From contig NZ_CACVCE010000001.1 in assembly GCF_902729445.1 (NCBI RefSeq), positions 1-64,000 of the forward strand: a stretch of 64,000 bases of DNA. The letters are read 5' to 3'. Below the pieces are notes generated by a model, which saw only the letters and a program-made list of their open reading frames with translations, made no database searches and was not told the DNA's origin. Below are positions 56,071 to 64,000 of this stretch, piece after piece. The translations under genes and the position numbers were made by a program. The stretch comes from Magnetospirillum sp902729445 (GTDB lineage: Bacteria; Pseudomonadota; Alphaproteobacteria; Rhodospirillales; Magnetospirillaceae). How positions within the stretch are numbered: position 1 is the stretch's first letter; each line of letters begins with the position of its first letter.

Positions 56071-57750
56071 TTAGTGGGCGGCGGCACCCTCGGCACCCAG
56101 GCCGGTCTCGGACCGGATGGCCTGCGCCGGATAGGCGGCACGCTCCTTCTGACCACGCTCGCTGTTGTCCATGATGGAGAACACGTAGCAGGCCAGGAAG
56201 GCGGCGGGCATGGTGAACAGGGTCGGGTACACGAACGGGAAGATCGGGTCCTTGAAGCCGAAGCTCGAAACCCAAACCACCTTCGACAGGATCACGCAAC
56301 CGACCGAGCCGACCAGACCGATGTAACCGCCGATGACGGCGCCACGGGTGGTCAGCGACTTCGAGAACATCGACATGACCAGCACCGGGAAGGTGGCGGA
56401 CGCGGCGATGGAGAAGGTCAGGGCGACGATGAACGCGACGTTCTGCTTCTCGAAGACCACGCCCAGGATCACGGCGATGACGCCGAGGCCCAGCGAGGCG
56501 ACCTTCGACACCATGACTTCGGTGCCTTCCGTGGACTTGCCACGGGCGAACACCGACGCATACAGGTCGTGCGAGATGGCCGAGGCGCCAGCCAGGGTCA
56601 GACCCGACACCACCGCGAGGATGGTGGCGAACGCGACCGCCGAGATGAAGCCCAGGAACAGGTTGCCGCCGATGGCGTGGGACAGCCACACCGCGGCCAT
56701 GTTGTTGCCGCCCTTCAGATCCAGCTTACCGGCAGTGATGATGTATTCCGGGTTGGTCAGCACCATGGTGATGGCGCCGAAGCCGATGATGAAGGTCAGG
56801 ATGTAGAAGTAACCGATGAAGCCGGTGGCGTAGAAGACCGACTTGCGGGCTTCCTTGGCGTTCGGCACGGTGAAGAAGCGCATCAGGATGTGCGGCAGAC
56901 CAGCGGTGCCGAACATCAGGGTCAGACCCAGCGAGATGGCGTCAACCGGGTTGGTCACCAGCGAGCCCGGGGCCATGATGGCGCCCTTCTTCGGGTGAAC
57001 TTCCACGGCCTTGGCGAACAGAGCCTCGAACGAGAAGCCGAAGTTCGACAGCACGCCCAGGGCGATGAAGGTAGCGCCGCCCAGCAGCATGCAGGCCTTG
57101 ATGATCTGCACCCAGGTGGTGGCGGTCATGCCGCCGAAGGTCACGTAGACCATCATCAGGGCGCCGACGACGATCACCGCCATCAGGTAGTCCAGGCCGA
57201 ACAGCAGCTTGATCAGCTGACCCGCGCCGACCATCTGGCCGATCAGGTAGAAGATCACGACGATCAGGGCGCCGGTGGCCGAGAAGATACGGACCGGACC
57301 CTGGGCCAGACGATAGGACGCCACGTCGGCGAAGGTGTACTTGCCGAGGTTGCGCAGGCGTTCGGCGATCAGGAACAGGATGATCGGCCAACCGACCAGC
57401 CAGCCCACCGAGAAGATCAGGCCGTCAAAGCCCGAGCCGTACACCAGGGCGGAAATACCCAGGAACGAGGCGGCCGACATATAGTCGCCGGCGATGGCCA
57501 GACCGTTCTGGAAGCCGGTGATGCCGCCACCGGCGGCGTAGAAATCGGCAGCGGTCTTGTTCTTCTTGGCGGCCCAGTAGGTGATGCCCAGGGTGATGCC
57601 CACGAAGATCACGAACATGACGATCGCGTGCCAGTTGGTTTCCTGCTTCTGCGCGTTGCCGAGATCGGCACCGGCGGCGAAAGCGGCGGTAGCGGCCAGG
57701 GTCCCGCAGACAGCGAGAAGGGCCACGAGAGCGAGCTTCTTGTAATTCAT
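56071..57750 (-). CDS. actP: Cation/acetate symporter ActP
   Basis: 559 aa, sodium:solute symporter family with 13 or so membrane helices. An N-terminal signal-like segment is typical of ActP. Family segments GDYMSAASFLGISALVYGSG and TFADVASYR are seen. It takes up acetate and other short carboxylates. Its ATG overlaps the DUF485 stop by 1 nt (TAATG). Confidence 0.93.
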   Translation of the reverse strand: MNYKKLALVALLAVCGTLAATAAFAAGADLGNAQKQETNWHAIVMFVIFVGITLGITYWAAKKNKTAADFYAAGGGITGFQNGLAIAGDYMSAASFLGISALVYGSGFDGLIFSVGWLVGWPIILFLIAERLRNLGKYTFADVASYRLAQGPVRIFSATGALIVVIFYLIGQMVGAGQLIKLLFGLDYLMAVIVVGALMMVYVTFGGMTATTWVQIIKACMLLGGATFIALGVLSNFGFSFEALFAKAVEVHPKKGAIMAPGSLVTNPVDAISLGLTLMFGTAGLPHILMRFFTVPNAKEARKSVFYATGFIGYFYILTFIIGFGAITMVLTNPEYIITAGKLDLKGGNNMAAVWLSHAIGGNLFLGFISAVAFATILAVVSGLTLAGASAISHDLYASVFARGKSTEGTEVMVSKVASLGLGVIAVILGVVFEKQNVAFIVALTFSIAASATFPVLVMSMFSKSLTTRGAVIGGYIGLVGSVGCVILSKVVWVSSFGFKDPIFPFVYPTLFTMPAAFLACYVFSIMDNSERGQKERAAYPAQAIRSETGLGAEGAAAH

Positions 57751-58070
57751 TAGCGGGCTTCCTCGAGGATCTGGCGGTTCAGTTCGTCGAACTCGGTGTT
57801 GGCACGACGGACATAGATGCCGGTCAGCGCGATGGCCGACAGGATGACGCCGACGCCGATCGGGAAACCGACGGTGGTGACGCCGCCGGACAGCGACTGT
57901 CCGAGGAACGCCTTGCCATAGGCGATCAGCAGGATGAAGCCGAAATAGATGGCCAGCATGGCCACCGACAGGGTCCAGGAGAAAGCGGTGCGCTTCTTCA
58001 CCAGTTCCTGGAACTTCGGATTGGCCGTGATCTTGTCATGGGTGACTTGGCAATGTTGGGCTTGTTTCAC
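57750..58070 (-). CDS. DUF485 (YjcH-type) membrane partner of ActP
   Basis: 106 aa with two membrane helices and the DUF485 core NPKFQELVKKRTAFSWTLSV. The gene almost always precedes actP and is coupled to it here. GTG 58070 is chosen because GGAGGG stands 7 nt upstream. Confidence 0.92.
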   Translation of the reverse strand: MKQAQHCQVTHDKITANPKFQELVKKRTAFSWTLSVAMLAIYFGFILLIAYGKAFLGQSLSGGVTTVGFPIGVGVILSAIALTGIYVRRANTEFDELNRQILEEAR

Positions 58071-58573
58071 TTTGACCCTCCACAATTTGTGCCGCCTTGG
58101 CCAAGGCCGACGGCTTGTCGTTTTGGTCGCCGGTCTTGGTGCCGGCTCGAACCATCTTTTTCCCGCATCGCCGGCCAAAGGGGCATGGCGGACCTATGCG
58201 TCCACGGCATATCCCCCCAGCTTGCGCGGGGCATTAGACGTCATTAGCATTGGTGCACATTGACGTCAACACCATACGCTTGTTTCTGCAGTGCAAAAGA
58301 AGGACACCTTTCCGTCATGAAAGTTTTCATCCGTCATGAAATATAAGAGCGTTCGAAGTAAATGGTGTTTTCGTTACGGTTGTGTTTAGTTGATAGGCAG
58401 TAGGCACTTACGGCACAATTTTGTTACTGGTTTTTTTCCATGTTGCATGGCAATACACAGTGCTGTGTCTTCTCTTTCGACACTTTTGGGTGGGGCGGAA
58501 TGGGGTGGGGGATGACTTCGAGCGTGCAATTTATCGGTTGCGCCGTTAGAAACCGCCATTATGGTGAACTTCC
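58071..58573. promoter_or_regulatory. Divergent regulatory region between DUF485/actP and the CBS gene
   Basis: About 500 nt without a gene. It has two direct copies of TCCGTCATGAAA (58311-58322 and 58330-58341, 19 nt apart), the second within TTTCAT-CCGTC-ATGAAA, a dyad. Two copies of the palindrome GACGTC with flanking A (58237-58243, 58262-58268) lie closer to actP. The A/T content is high from 58260 to 58500, suiting promoters in both directions. Confidence 0.6.
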
Positions 58574-60016
58574 ATGAATGACATTGGCGCCCTGGCGAGA
58601 ATCGACAGCTTCCCCTATCAGCACCGTCTGCGCGAGGTGATGAGCACCCCTGTCCTGACCGGTTCCGAAACCATGAGTTTGGAGCAGGCGGTCAAGGCGA
58701 TGTACCAGGCCAAGGTGTCGTCGATCGTCGCCGTCGATGATCGCGGCCGCTGCCTGGGGATTCTGACCGAGCGCGACCTGTTGCGCATCCTGTCCGGCCA
58801 AGGAATGGCCGGAATGGATGCCAGCCTGGGCGCCGTGATGACCCGGCCGGTGGCGGCGGTCCCCGGCGACGCCTTCGTCTATGTCGCGCTGGCCAAGATG
58901 AACCGGCTGGGCTTGCGCCATCTGGTGGTGGTCGACGAGGTCAACCGCCCGATCGGCATGATCACCGGCCGCGCCCTGTTGAAGGTCCGGGCCACCGACG
59001 CCCTGGCCATCGGCGATTCGGTGCACGAGGCCAAGGGCGCCGACGACATGCGGGCCGCCATGGCGGCGCTGCCCGGTCTGGCCCGGTCGTTGCTGGCCGA
59101 GGGCGTGTCGGCCCGCAATATCGGCTCGGTGATTTCGCTGGTGGTGCGCGACCTGACGGCGCGGGCCACCGAACTGGCCGAGGCCAGCATGGCCGAGGAT
59201 GGATGGGGGGCTGCGCCGGCCGCCTATGCCATGCTGGTGCTGGGCTCGGGCGGTCGTGGCGAAAGCCTGTTGGTGTTCGACCAGGACAATGCCATCGTCC
59301 ATCGCGGCAGCCCCGCCGACGACGTGTGGTTCGCCGAGCTGGGCAAGCGCGTCAACGAGATGTTGAACCAGGCCGGCATCCCGTTCTGCGATGGCGGCGT
59401 CATGGCGCGCGAGCCGAAATGGCGGAAAAGCCTTGAAGAATGGAAGGACGAGGTCCATTCCTGGGTCTATTCGGTCGAGAACCAGACCGTGATGTATTGC
59501 GACATCTTCTTCGATTTCCAGCCGGTGTGGGGCGATCGCGACCTGGCCGAGGAATTGCGGGTCTACGCCATCGAGAAGGCGTCGCAATCGGGCTTCTTCA
59601 TGCAGTATCTGGCCCAGCACGTCGCCAAGATGGATGTCGCCACCGGCCTGTTCGGCGGCTTCATCACCAAGCAGGGCCGTCTGAACGTCAAGAAGTTCGC
59701 TTTGCTGCCGCTGGTGTCGGCGGCTCGTTTCCGCGCCATCCGCGCCCATGTTCTGGCCACCGGCACCGACGAGCGCTATACCGCGCTGAAGGACCAGGAA
59801 CTGCTGCACGAGGACGATTGGCGCGACCTGCTGGAAATCCGCGAGATCGCCTTCCGGATCATGCTGGAGCAGCAGCTGGCCGATCTGGCCGCGGGCATCC
59901 CGGCCTCGGCCAAGGTCGACCCCAAGCGCTTCCCCAAGCGCTTGCGCGAAAGGCTGCGCTGGGCGTTCAAGCGCCTGAAGACCCTGAAATACATCTGCGG
60001 CGTCGGCGGCGGCTAA
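58574..60016 (+). CDS. CBS-domain/DUF294 nucleotidyltransferase-like protein
   Basis: 480 aa. Two CBS domains (about 20-140), a DUF294 nucleotidyltransferase core (LGSGGRGESLLVFDQDNAIV, the GSxGR..D.D pattern) and the C-terminal DUF294 helical region. The family is related to GlnD-like transferases and is regularly found near actP in proteobacteria, so a role in regulating carboxylate uptake is plausible. No N-terminal cNMP domain is present, unlike the longer versions. Confidence 0.87.
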   Translation: MNDIGALARIDSFPYQHRLREVMSTPVLTGSETMSLEQAVKAMYQAKVSSIVAVDDRGRCLGILTERDLLRILSGQGMAGMDASLGAVMTRPVAAVPGDAFVYVALAKMNRLGLRHLVVVDEVNRPIGMITGRALLKVRATDALAIGDSVHEAKGADDMRAAMAALPGLARSLLAEGVSARNIGSVISLVVRDLTARATELAEASMAEDGWGAAPAAYAMLVLGSGGRGESLLVFDQDNAIVHRGSPADDVWFAELGKRVNEMLNQAGIPFCDGGVMAREPKWRKSLEEWKDEVHSWVYSVENQTVMYCDIFFDFQPVWGDRDLAEELRVYAIEKASQSGFFMQYLAQHVAKMDVATGLFGGFITKQGRLNVKKFALLPLVSAARFRAIRAHVLATGTDERYTALKDQELLHEDDWRDLLEIREIAFRIMLEQQLADLAAGIPASAKVDPKRFPKRLRERLRWAFKRLKTLKYICGVGGG

Positions 60017-60018
60017 GG

Positions 60019-60259
60019 GCGGGGAAAAGTCCCTCGCTTCGCTCGGTGTACTTTTCCCCGAGAATTTAAACGGAGAAAAATAGGCTTGGGGCGGCCCTGC
60101 GCCTATTTTTCACTTTTCCGCGGGCACCGTGTGACGGGCCTTGCCCGGCTCACGGTGACGAAAAAGGCGAACCCGCGCGGAAAGCTTGCTTGAGCACGGG
60201 TTTTCCCTGTTTGCCCGGGGAAAAGTACACCGAGGCTCAGCCGAGGGACTTTTCCCCGC
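60019..60259. repeat. Cluster of nested inverted repeats
   Basis: Two inverted copies of a 42-44-nt element, 60019-60060 and 60216-60259, differ mainly at their centres; each is itself a dyad bounded by GGGGAAAAGT and ACTTTTCCCC. Between them are the hairpins GAAAAATAGGC/GCCTATTTTTC (60075-60111), CACCGTG/CACGGTG (60125-60157) with inner CGGGC/GCCCG, and AACCCG/CGGGTT (60170-60202). The second copy covers the end of the GGDEF-EAL gene. Confidence 0.85.
60075..60111. terminator. Bidirectional terminator hairpin
   Basis: A perfect 11-bp stem with A-run on one side and T-run on the other, loop of 15 nt with GGGC/GCCC. It lies between two convergent genes. Confidence 0.7.
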
Positions 60260-62309
60260 TCAAGGCCCGGCCGAAGGATTCGGCATCGATGGCCGGGCTG
60301 TACAGGAAGCCCTGCATGGTGCCGACACCGCGCGTGCGCAGGTAATCGGCCTGGGCGACGGTCTCGACCCCTTCCGCGATCAATTCGAAGCCCAGGTTGG
60401 TGGCCAGTGCCACCACCGAGGCGACGATGGCGCCGTCCTTGCTGTTGCCCGGCAGTTCGCGCACGAAGGCGCGGTCGATCTTCAAGGCGTGCACCGGGAA
60501 CAGCTTCAGATAGGCCAGCGACGAATAGCCGGTGCCGAAATCGTCGATCGAGATGCGCACGCCCATCTGGCCCAGGTCGGACAGGATGGTGATGGCGCGA
60601 TCGACCTCGGTGGCCATCATGGTTTCGGTGATTTCCAGTTCCAGCGCGCTGGCGGGCAGGTGGTTGTCGGCCAGCGCCTGCTCGACCTTGGTCTTCAGGC
60701 GGGCGTCGTGGAACTGGGCCGGCGACAAATTGACCGACACGCAGCCGAAATCCAGCCCGGCCTCGGTCCAGGCCCGCATCTGGCGGCAGGCTTCGGCGAG
60801 CGCCCAGTCGCCGATGGCGCCGACCAGGCCGGCCCGTTCGGCCACCGGGATGAACAGGGCCGGGCTGACCGGGCCGCGCTCGGGATGCGTCCAGCGGATC
60901 AAGGCCTCGGCGCCGACGATGCGGCCCGAAACGCTGTCGATCTTGGGTTGATAGTGCAGGCGGAACTGGCCCTCGGCGACGGCGCGGCGCAGATCGATCT
61001 CGAGATTGATGCGATCGACGGCCTGACGGTTCATCTCGGCATCGTAGAAGCGGTACGGCATGCCGCCCGACTTGGCGTGGTACATCGCCGCGTCGGCGCA
61101 GGTCAGCAGGCCCTCGGCGGTGTCGGAATCCTCGGGGTAGATGGCGACGCCGATGCTGGTCGAGCAATAGATCTCGCGGGCCTCGTCCAGGGCGAACGGC
61201 TCCGAGAAGGCGTAAAGGATTTTGTCGACGCAATTGAGCGCCGAATGGTGTTCCTTGAGGTCGGGCAGCGCCACCACGAATTCGTCGCCGCCCAGTCGGC
61301 CGATGATGTCGGTGGCCCGCACACAGCCCTTCAGGCGCCGCGCCACCTGGCGCAGCAATTCGTCGCCGGCGGCATGGCCGAAGCTGTCGTTGATGTCCTT
61401 GAAGCGGTTGACGTCCAGGAACAACAGCGCCATGCGGGTTCCGGCGCGGTCGGCGCGCAGGATCGAATCCTTCAGGGATTCCAGCACGGTGTGGCGGTTG
61501 GCCAGCCGGGTCAGGGTGTCGTGGCTGGCGTGGTAGCGGATGCGCTCCTCGTCCTGCTTGCGCCGTGTGATGTCGCGGCACAACATGACGAAGCTGCCGA
61601 CCTGGCCGGATTCATCGGCGATGCCGGTCAGCGCCACCGCCGCCGGAAACACGTCGCCGTCGGACCGCCTGGCCCACAGCTCGCCCTGCCAGATCGCCCC
61701 CGCCATGGCGGTGTCCCAGGCGTCGCGCACCATGTCGGCATCGTTGATCTCTTGCGCCAGGATGCGGAAACGTTGGCCGACCACGCCTTCGGCGGCAAAA
61801 CCGGTCATGCGCTCGAAGGCTGGGTTGACCGCCTGGACCACATGGTCGCGGTCGGTGACCACGATCACCTCGCCGACATTCTCGAACACCGCCGCCGCCA
61901 GGCGCAGCCGGTCCTCGGCCAGCTTCCGCTCGGTGATGTCCTGAACCGTGCCCTCGTAGCACACGATGGCGCCGCCCGGGTCGCGTACCGCGCGGGCGTT
62001 CTCGGAAATCCAGATGACCGAGCCGTCCTTGCGGTAGACCTGGGCCTCGAAGGCCTTGACCACCGAGGTCGTGCCCAATTGTTCCTTGAAACGGTCGCGG
62101 TCGGCGGGGTTGACGTAAAGATGGCGGGCGATATCGGTCAGGCCGGCGATCAACTCGCCTGGGCTGTCATAGCCGTAGATGCGCGCCAGGGCGGGATTGG
62201 CCGCCAGATAGCGGCCATCGGGGGTGGTGCGATAAATCCCCTCGACCGCGTTCTCGAACAGAGAACGGTATTGATCAAGGGGGTGAGCGATCGTTTCGAC
62301 GGCACCCAA
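60237..62309 (-). CDS. PAS-PAS-GGDEF-EAL c-di-GMP protein
   Basis: 690 aa, no membrane helix. Two PAS domains (about 12-128 and 135-250), intact GGDEF (340-344, GRLGGDEF) and intact EAL (468-470) with IDDFGTGYS and IAEGVE. Both activities are possible. The best start is TTG 62309 with poor Shine-Dalgarno, so it may be off by a few codons. The last codons (GEKSLG) lie in the repeat cluster. Confidence 0.88.
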   Translation of the reverse strand: MGAVETIAHPLDQYRSLFENAVEGIYRTTPDGRYLAANPALARIYGYDSPGELIAGLTDIARHLYVNPADRDRFKEQLGTTSVVKAFEAQVYRKDGSVIWISENARAVRDPGGAIVCYEGTVQDITERKLAEDRLRLAAAVFENVGEVIVVTDRDHVVQAVNPAFERMTGFAAEGVVGQRFRILAQEINDADMVRDAWDTAMAGAIWQGELWARRSDGDVFPAAVALTGIADESGQVGSFVMLCRDITRRKQDEERIRYHASHDTLTRLANRHTVLESLKDSILRADRAGTRMALLFLDVNRFKDINDSFGHAAGDELLRQVARRLKGCVRATDIIGRLGGDEFVVALPDLKEHHSALNCVDKILYAFSEPFALDEAREIYCSTSIGVAIYPEDSDTAEGLLTCADAAMYHAKSGGMPYRFYDAEMNRQAVDRINLEIDLRRAVAEGQFRLHYQPKIDSVSGRIVGAEALIRWTHPERGPVSPALFIPVAERAGLVGAIGDWALAEACRQMRAWTEAGLDFGCVSVNLSPAQFHDARLKTKVEQALADNHLPASALELEITETMMATEVDRAITILSDLGQMGVRISIDDFGTGYSSLAYLKLFPVHALKIDRAFVRELPGNSKDGAIVASVVALATNLGFELIAEGVETVAQADYLRTRGVGTMQGFLYSPAIDAESFGRALSGEKSLG

Positions 62310-62395
62310 GATGGTGGTCCCGGTCCCAGTTTATACAGTCTCCACCCTGGTCCACAGGAATGCCACTTTCCGGTCCTGCATTGCAAGCGCGAGAT

Positions 62396-62629
62396 TCAAT
62401 GATCACCGCCACCATGATCATGGCTGCAGCGTCCGCATTGGCCGCCGCCCTGGCAGTGATGCGAGGATTCGCCGCCATCGATCATGTCGCGCATGGTAGG
62501 GACGCATTTTCCGCAACGCGGCTTCAGCTCGAGGTGGCGCCAGACATGGGCCGGCGAGCCGGCGCCGACCTCGGCGATGGCCGCATGGACGGCGCGTTCG
62601 TTCAGGGCGTGGCACAGACACACATACAT
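62396..62629 (-). CDS. bfd: Bfd-like [2Fe-2S] ferredoxin with Cys/His-rich tail
   Basis: 77 aa. The Bfd fold is clear from C4, C6, C39 and C42 (MYVCLCHALNE, LKPRCGKCVPTM). Bfd reduces bacterioferritin to release iron. The C-terminal 20 residues add three Cys and five His (SSHHCQGGGQCGRCSHDH), which is not part of standard Bfd and may bind a metal. A near-consensus Fur box lies just upstream, so it should be induced by iron shortage. Confidence 0.88.
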   Translation of the reverse strand: MYVCLCHALNERAVHAAIAEVGAGSPAHVWRHLELKPRCGKCVPTMRDMIDGGESSHHCQGGGQCGRCSHDHGGGDH

Positions 62630-62657
62630 GGGGCCTCCGCTGCGTTGATCACCACAG

Positions 62658-62676
62658 GGTAATGATAATCATTCGC
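62658..62676 (-). promoter_or_regulatory. Fur box of bfd
   Basis: GGTAATGATAATCATTCGC matches the 19-bp Fur consensus GATAATGATAATCATTATC in 16 positions. It ends about 29 nt before the bfd start codon. Confidence 0.8.
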
Positions 62677-62710
62677 AACAACGCAATGCAATAATTTTCT
62701 TGTGGCTTTG

Positions 62711-63568
62711 TCAGGCGCCGCGCACGCACAGGACCGGGCAGGTGGCCTGGCCGATGACCCGTTCGGAATTGCTGCCCAGCAGCAGCCGGCCCAGGCCGGT
62801 GCGGCCGTGGCTGCCCATCACCACCAGGTCGCAGCCTTTGTCCTGCATGGTCTGGGCGATGACCTGATCGGGCAGGCCGCGCCCGACCAATCCTTCGGCG
62901 TCCAATCCTTCGGCCTGATAGAAGGCCAGGACGCGATCGACGACCTTGCGGGCCTCGGCCTGACGCTCGGGGGAATGATGGGGGACCTCGACCGACAAGA
63001 TGGTGATCGGGGTGGCGCAGCAATGGGCGATGCGGGCCGCCGCCATCGCCGCCGCGTCCGACGAGCGCGAGCCGTCGGTGGCCAGCAAAACGCGCCGGGT
63101 CCACATTTCGGCGGCCTTGGGCACCACCATGACGCTGCACTTGGCATTGCCGACCACCTTGGCGGTGGCGTCGCCCAGCATCAGCCGGGCCAGCCCGCGC
63201 TTGCCGCGCCGGCCGATGACGATGGCGTCGATGTTGGAATCCTCGGATTCGGCCAGGATCTCGCGGTAAGGATCGTCGCCGTAGCGCAGAACCTTGGTGC
63301 AGTCGATTCCGGCCGCCAGCGCGGTCGCCTCGATGCGGTTCAGATTGTCTTCGGCCGCGGCCTCGGCTTGCGCGACGATGTCGGGGCCCATGTCGTCCAG
63401 CTCGGGGCTGGAAATCACCGCGCTCATGATGGTCAGATGGGCGCCGCCCTTCTTGGCCATGGCGATGGCGACCCGCTCGGCACCGGCCGAAAATTCCGAG
63501 CCGTCGGACGCCACCATCACCTTCTCGAAGCGGCCGGTGGGGGAAAGCTGAGTGCTGGCTTGGCTCAT
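62711..63568 (-). CDS. Tandem universal stress protein
   Basis: 285 aa, two UspA domains (about 14-150 and 157-285). Both keep the ATP-binding pattern: GRRGKRGLARLMLGDATAKV and GSHGRTGLGRLLLGSNSERV. Downstream of a TauE/SafE-like gene (20-nt gap), so the two are probably an operon. Precise role unknown. Confidence 0.92.
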   Translation of the reverse strand: MSQASTQLSPTGRFEKVMVASDGSEFSAGAERVAIAMAKKGGAHLTIMSAVISSPELDDMGPDIVAQAEAAAEDNLNRIEATALAAGIDCTKVLRYGDDPYREILAESEDSNIDAIVIGRRGKRGLARLMLGDATAKVVGNAKCSVMVVPKAAEMWTRRVLLATDGSRSSDAAAMAAARIAHCCATPITILSVEVPHHSPERQAEARKVVDRVLAFYQAEGLDAEGLVGRGLPDQVIAQTMQDKGCDLVVMGSHGRTGLGRLLLGSNSERVIGQATCPVLCVRGA

Positions 63569-63587
63569 TGTACCCTCCGTTCGCCGG

Positions 63588-64000
63588 TCACGCCGGCTGT
63601 GCCGCCGCTTCGCGCATGCCGCTCCACAAGGCCTTCAGGATGATGACGGCACCCAGGACCAAGGCGAATACCATGATCCAGAAACTGATGGTCTTCAACA
63701 GCGCCATGGTCGGCTCGCCGATGGCGTCGATCATGCCCAGCTGGGCCATATAGACCGGGATCACGAACAGCCGGCTGAACAGCACGGTGACCATGATCAT
63801 GCCCATCACCAGCTTGATCATGTAGGGCCGGACATAGGTGGTGCCGATGGCGCCGACCTGGATGCCGAACAGCGAGCCGGCCAGGATGATCATCGCCAGG
63901 CGGACATCGACGAAGCCGCCCAGGGCGAACTTGACGGTGCCGCCCAGGCCCATGACGAAGGCGATCACCAGTTCGGTGGCCGAGGCGATCAGGCTGGGCA
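63588..64000 (-). CDS. TauE/SafE-family membrane transporter, 3' part
   Basis: The frame is open to the window edge, so the N-terminal part is missing. The visible 137 residues have membrane helices (IASATELVIAFVMGLGGTVK, AMIILAGSLFGIQVGAIGTT, SFWIMVFALVLGAVIIL), and the GSLFGIQVGA repeat is typical of sulfite exporter TauE/SafE proteins. Substrate unknown. It is followed at 20 nt by the tandem Usp gene. Confidence 0.75.
   Translation of the reverse strand, partial: PSLIASATELVIAFVMGLGGTVKFALGGFVDVRLAMIILAGSLFGIQVGAIGTTYVRPYMIKLVMGMIMVTVLFSRLFVIPVYMAQLGMIDAIGEPTMALLKTISFWIMVFALVLGAVIILKALWSGMREAAAQPA

Noticed and set aside
58260..58269. TTGACGTCAA as an FNR box
   Set aside because: The half-sites touch without the 4-nt spacer required for Crp/Fnr dimers; reported only as a GACGTC palindrome.

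Overview
The window is GC-rich, tightly packed bacterial chromosome. It encodes NirS-type denitrification with the complete heme d1 pathway, a periplasmic nitrate reductase operon, several chemotaxis and c-di-GMP proteins, BluB, and an ActP/DUF485/CBS-DUF294 acetate-transport group. Together these suggest an alphaproteobacterium of the Rhodospirillales, most like Magnetospirillum and relatives. That placement is inferred from gene content and protein style; no rRNA, tRNA or magnetosome gene is present. I see no prophage, transposase or CRISPR array.

Layout. 0-7 kb: recQ, an M48 protease, a single-gene MmeI-like restriction-modification enzyme and a GNAT acetyltransferase. 7-12.5 kb: a membrane-free MCP-like protein with inverted domain order, a histidine kinase with a solute-binding sensor, ChaC, BluB, a small protein and a Met/His-rich Spy-like protein. 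12.4-13.7 kb: an AT-richer patch with two unrecognised genes. 13.7-16.6 kb: AsmA and DUF4197 envelope proteins. 16.7-19.5 kb: a divergent heme-copper-oxidase-like membrane protein and two tandem Crp/Fnr regulators. 19.6-30 kb: nirS on the minus strand, divergent from nirT, a c-type cytochrome of the ethylbenzene-dehydrogenase-like family, and nirE-C-F-D-L-G-H-J-N. 30-35 kb: DUF2946 protein, TonB-dependent receptor, BNR-repeat protein, thioredoxin-like protein and TonB, probably a metal-uptake unit. 35-39.7 kb: MCP, NudC and a GGDEF-EAL protein. 39.8-46 kb: napFDAGHBC. 46-56 kb: an unknown protein, an FAH-family hydrolase, then a branched-chain-type ABC transporter joined to a DUF4863 protein, a benzoate-CoA-ligase-like enzyme and an alpha/beta hydrolase. 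56-64 kb: DUF485/actP, a CBS-DUF294 protein, a cluster of nested inverted repeats, PAS-PAS-GGDEF-EAL, a ferredoxin of the Bfd family, a tandem UspA and the 3' part of a TauE/SafE-like gene.

How it works together. Nap reduces nitrate and NirS reduces nitrite to NO, both in the periplasm. NapC and NirT are paralogous tetraheme quinol dehydrogenases that can feed them, and nirE to nirN make and insert heme d1. An FNR-type palindrome, TTGAC-CAAA-GTCAA, lies exactly or nearly so before nap, between nirS and nirT, before the two Crp/Fnr genes and, with more mismatch, before the DUF2946/receptor cluster. This suggests one oxygen- or NO-responsive regulon. The most unusual points are the CX3CH heme motif in the cytochrome next to NirT, the heme-copper-oxidase-like protein that lacks the usual His pair, the inverted MCP, the ferredoxin with a Cys/His-rich tail behind a near-consensus Fur box, and the nested inverted repeats at 60.0-60.26 kb.
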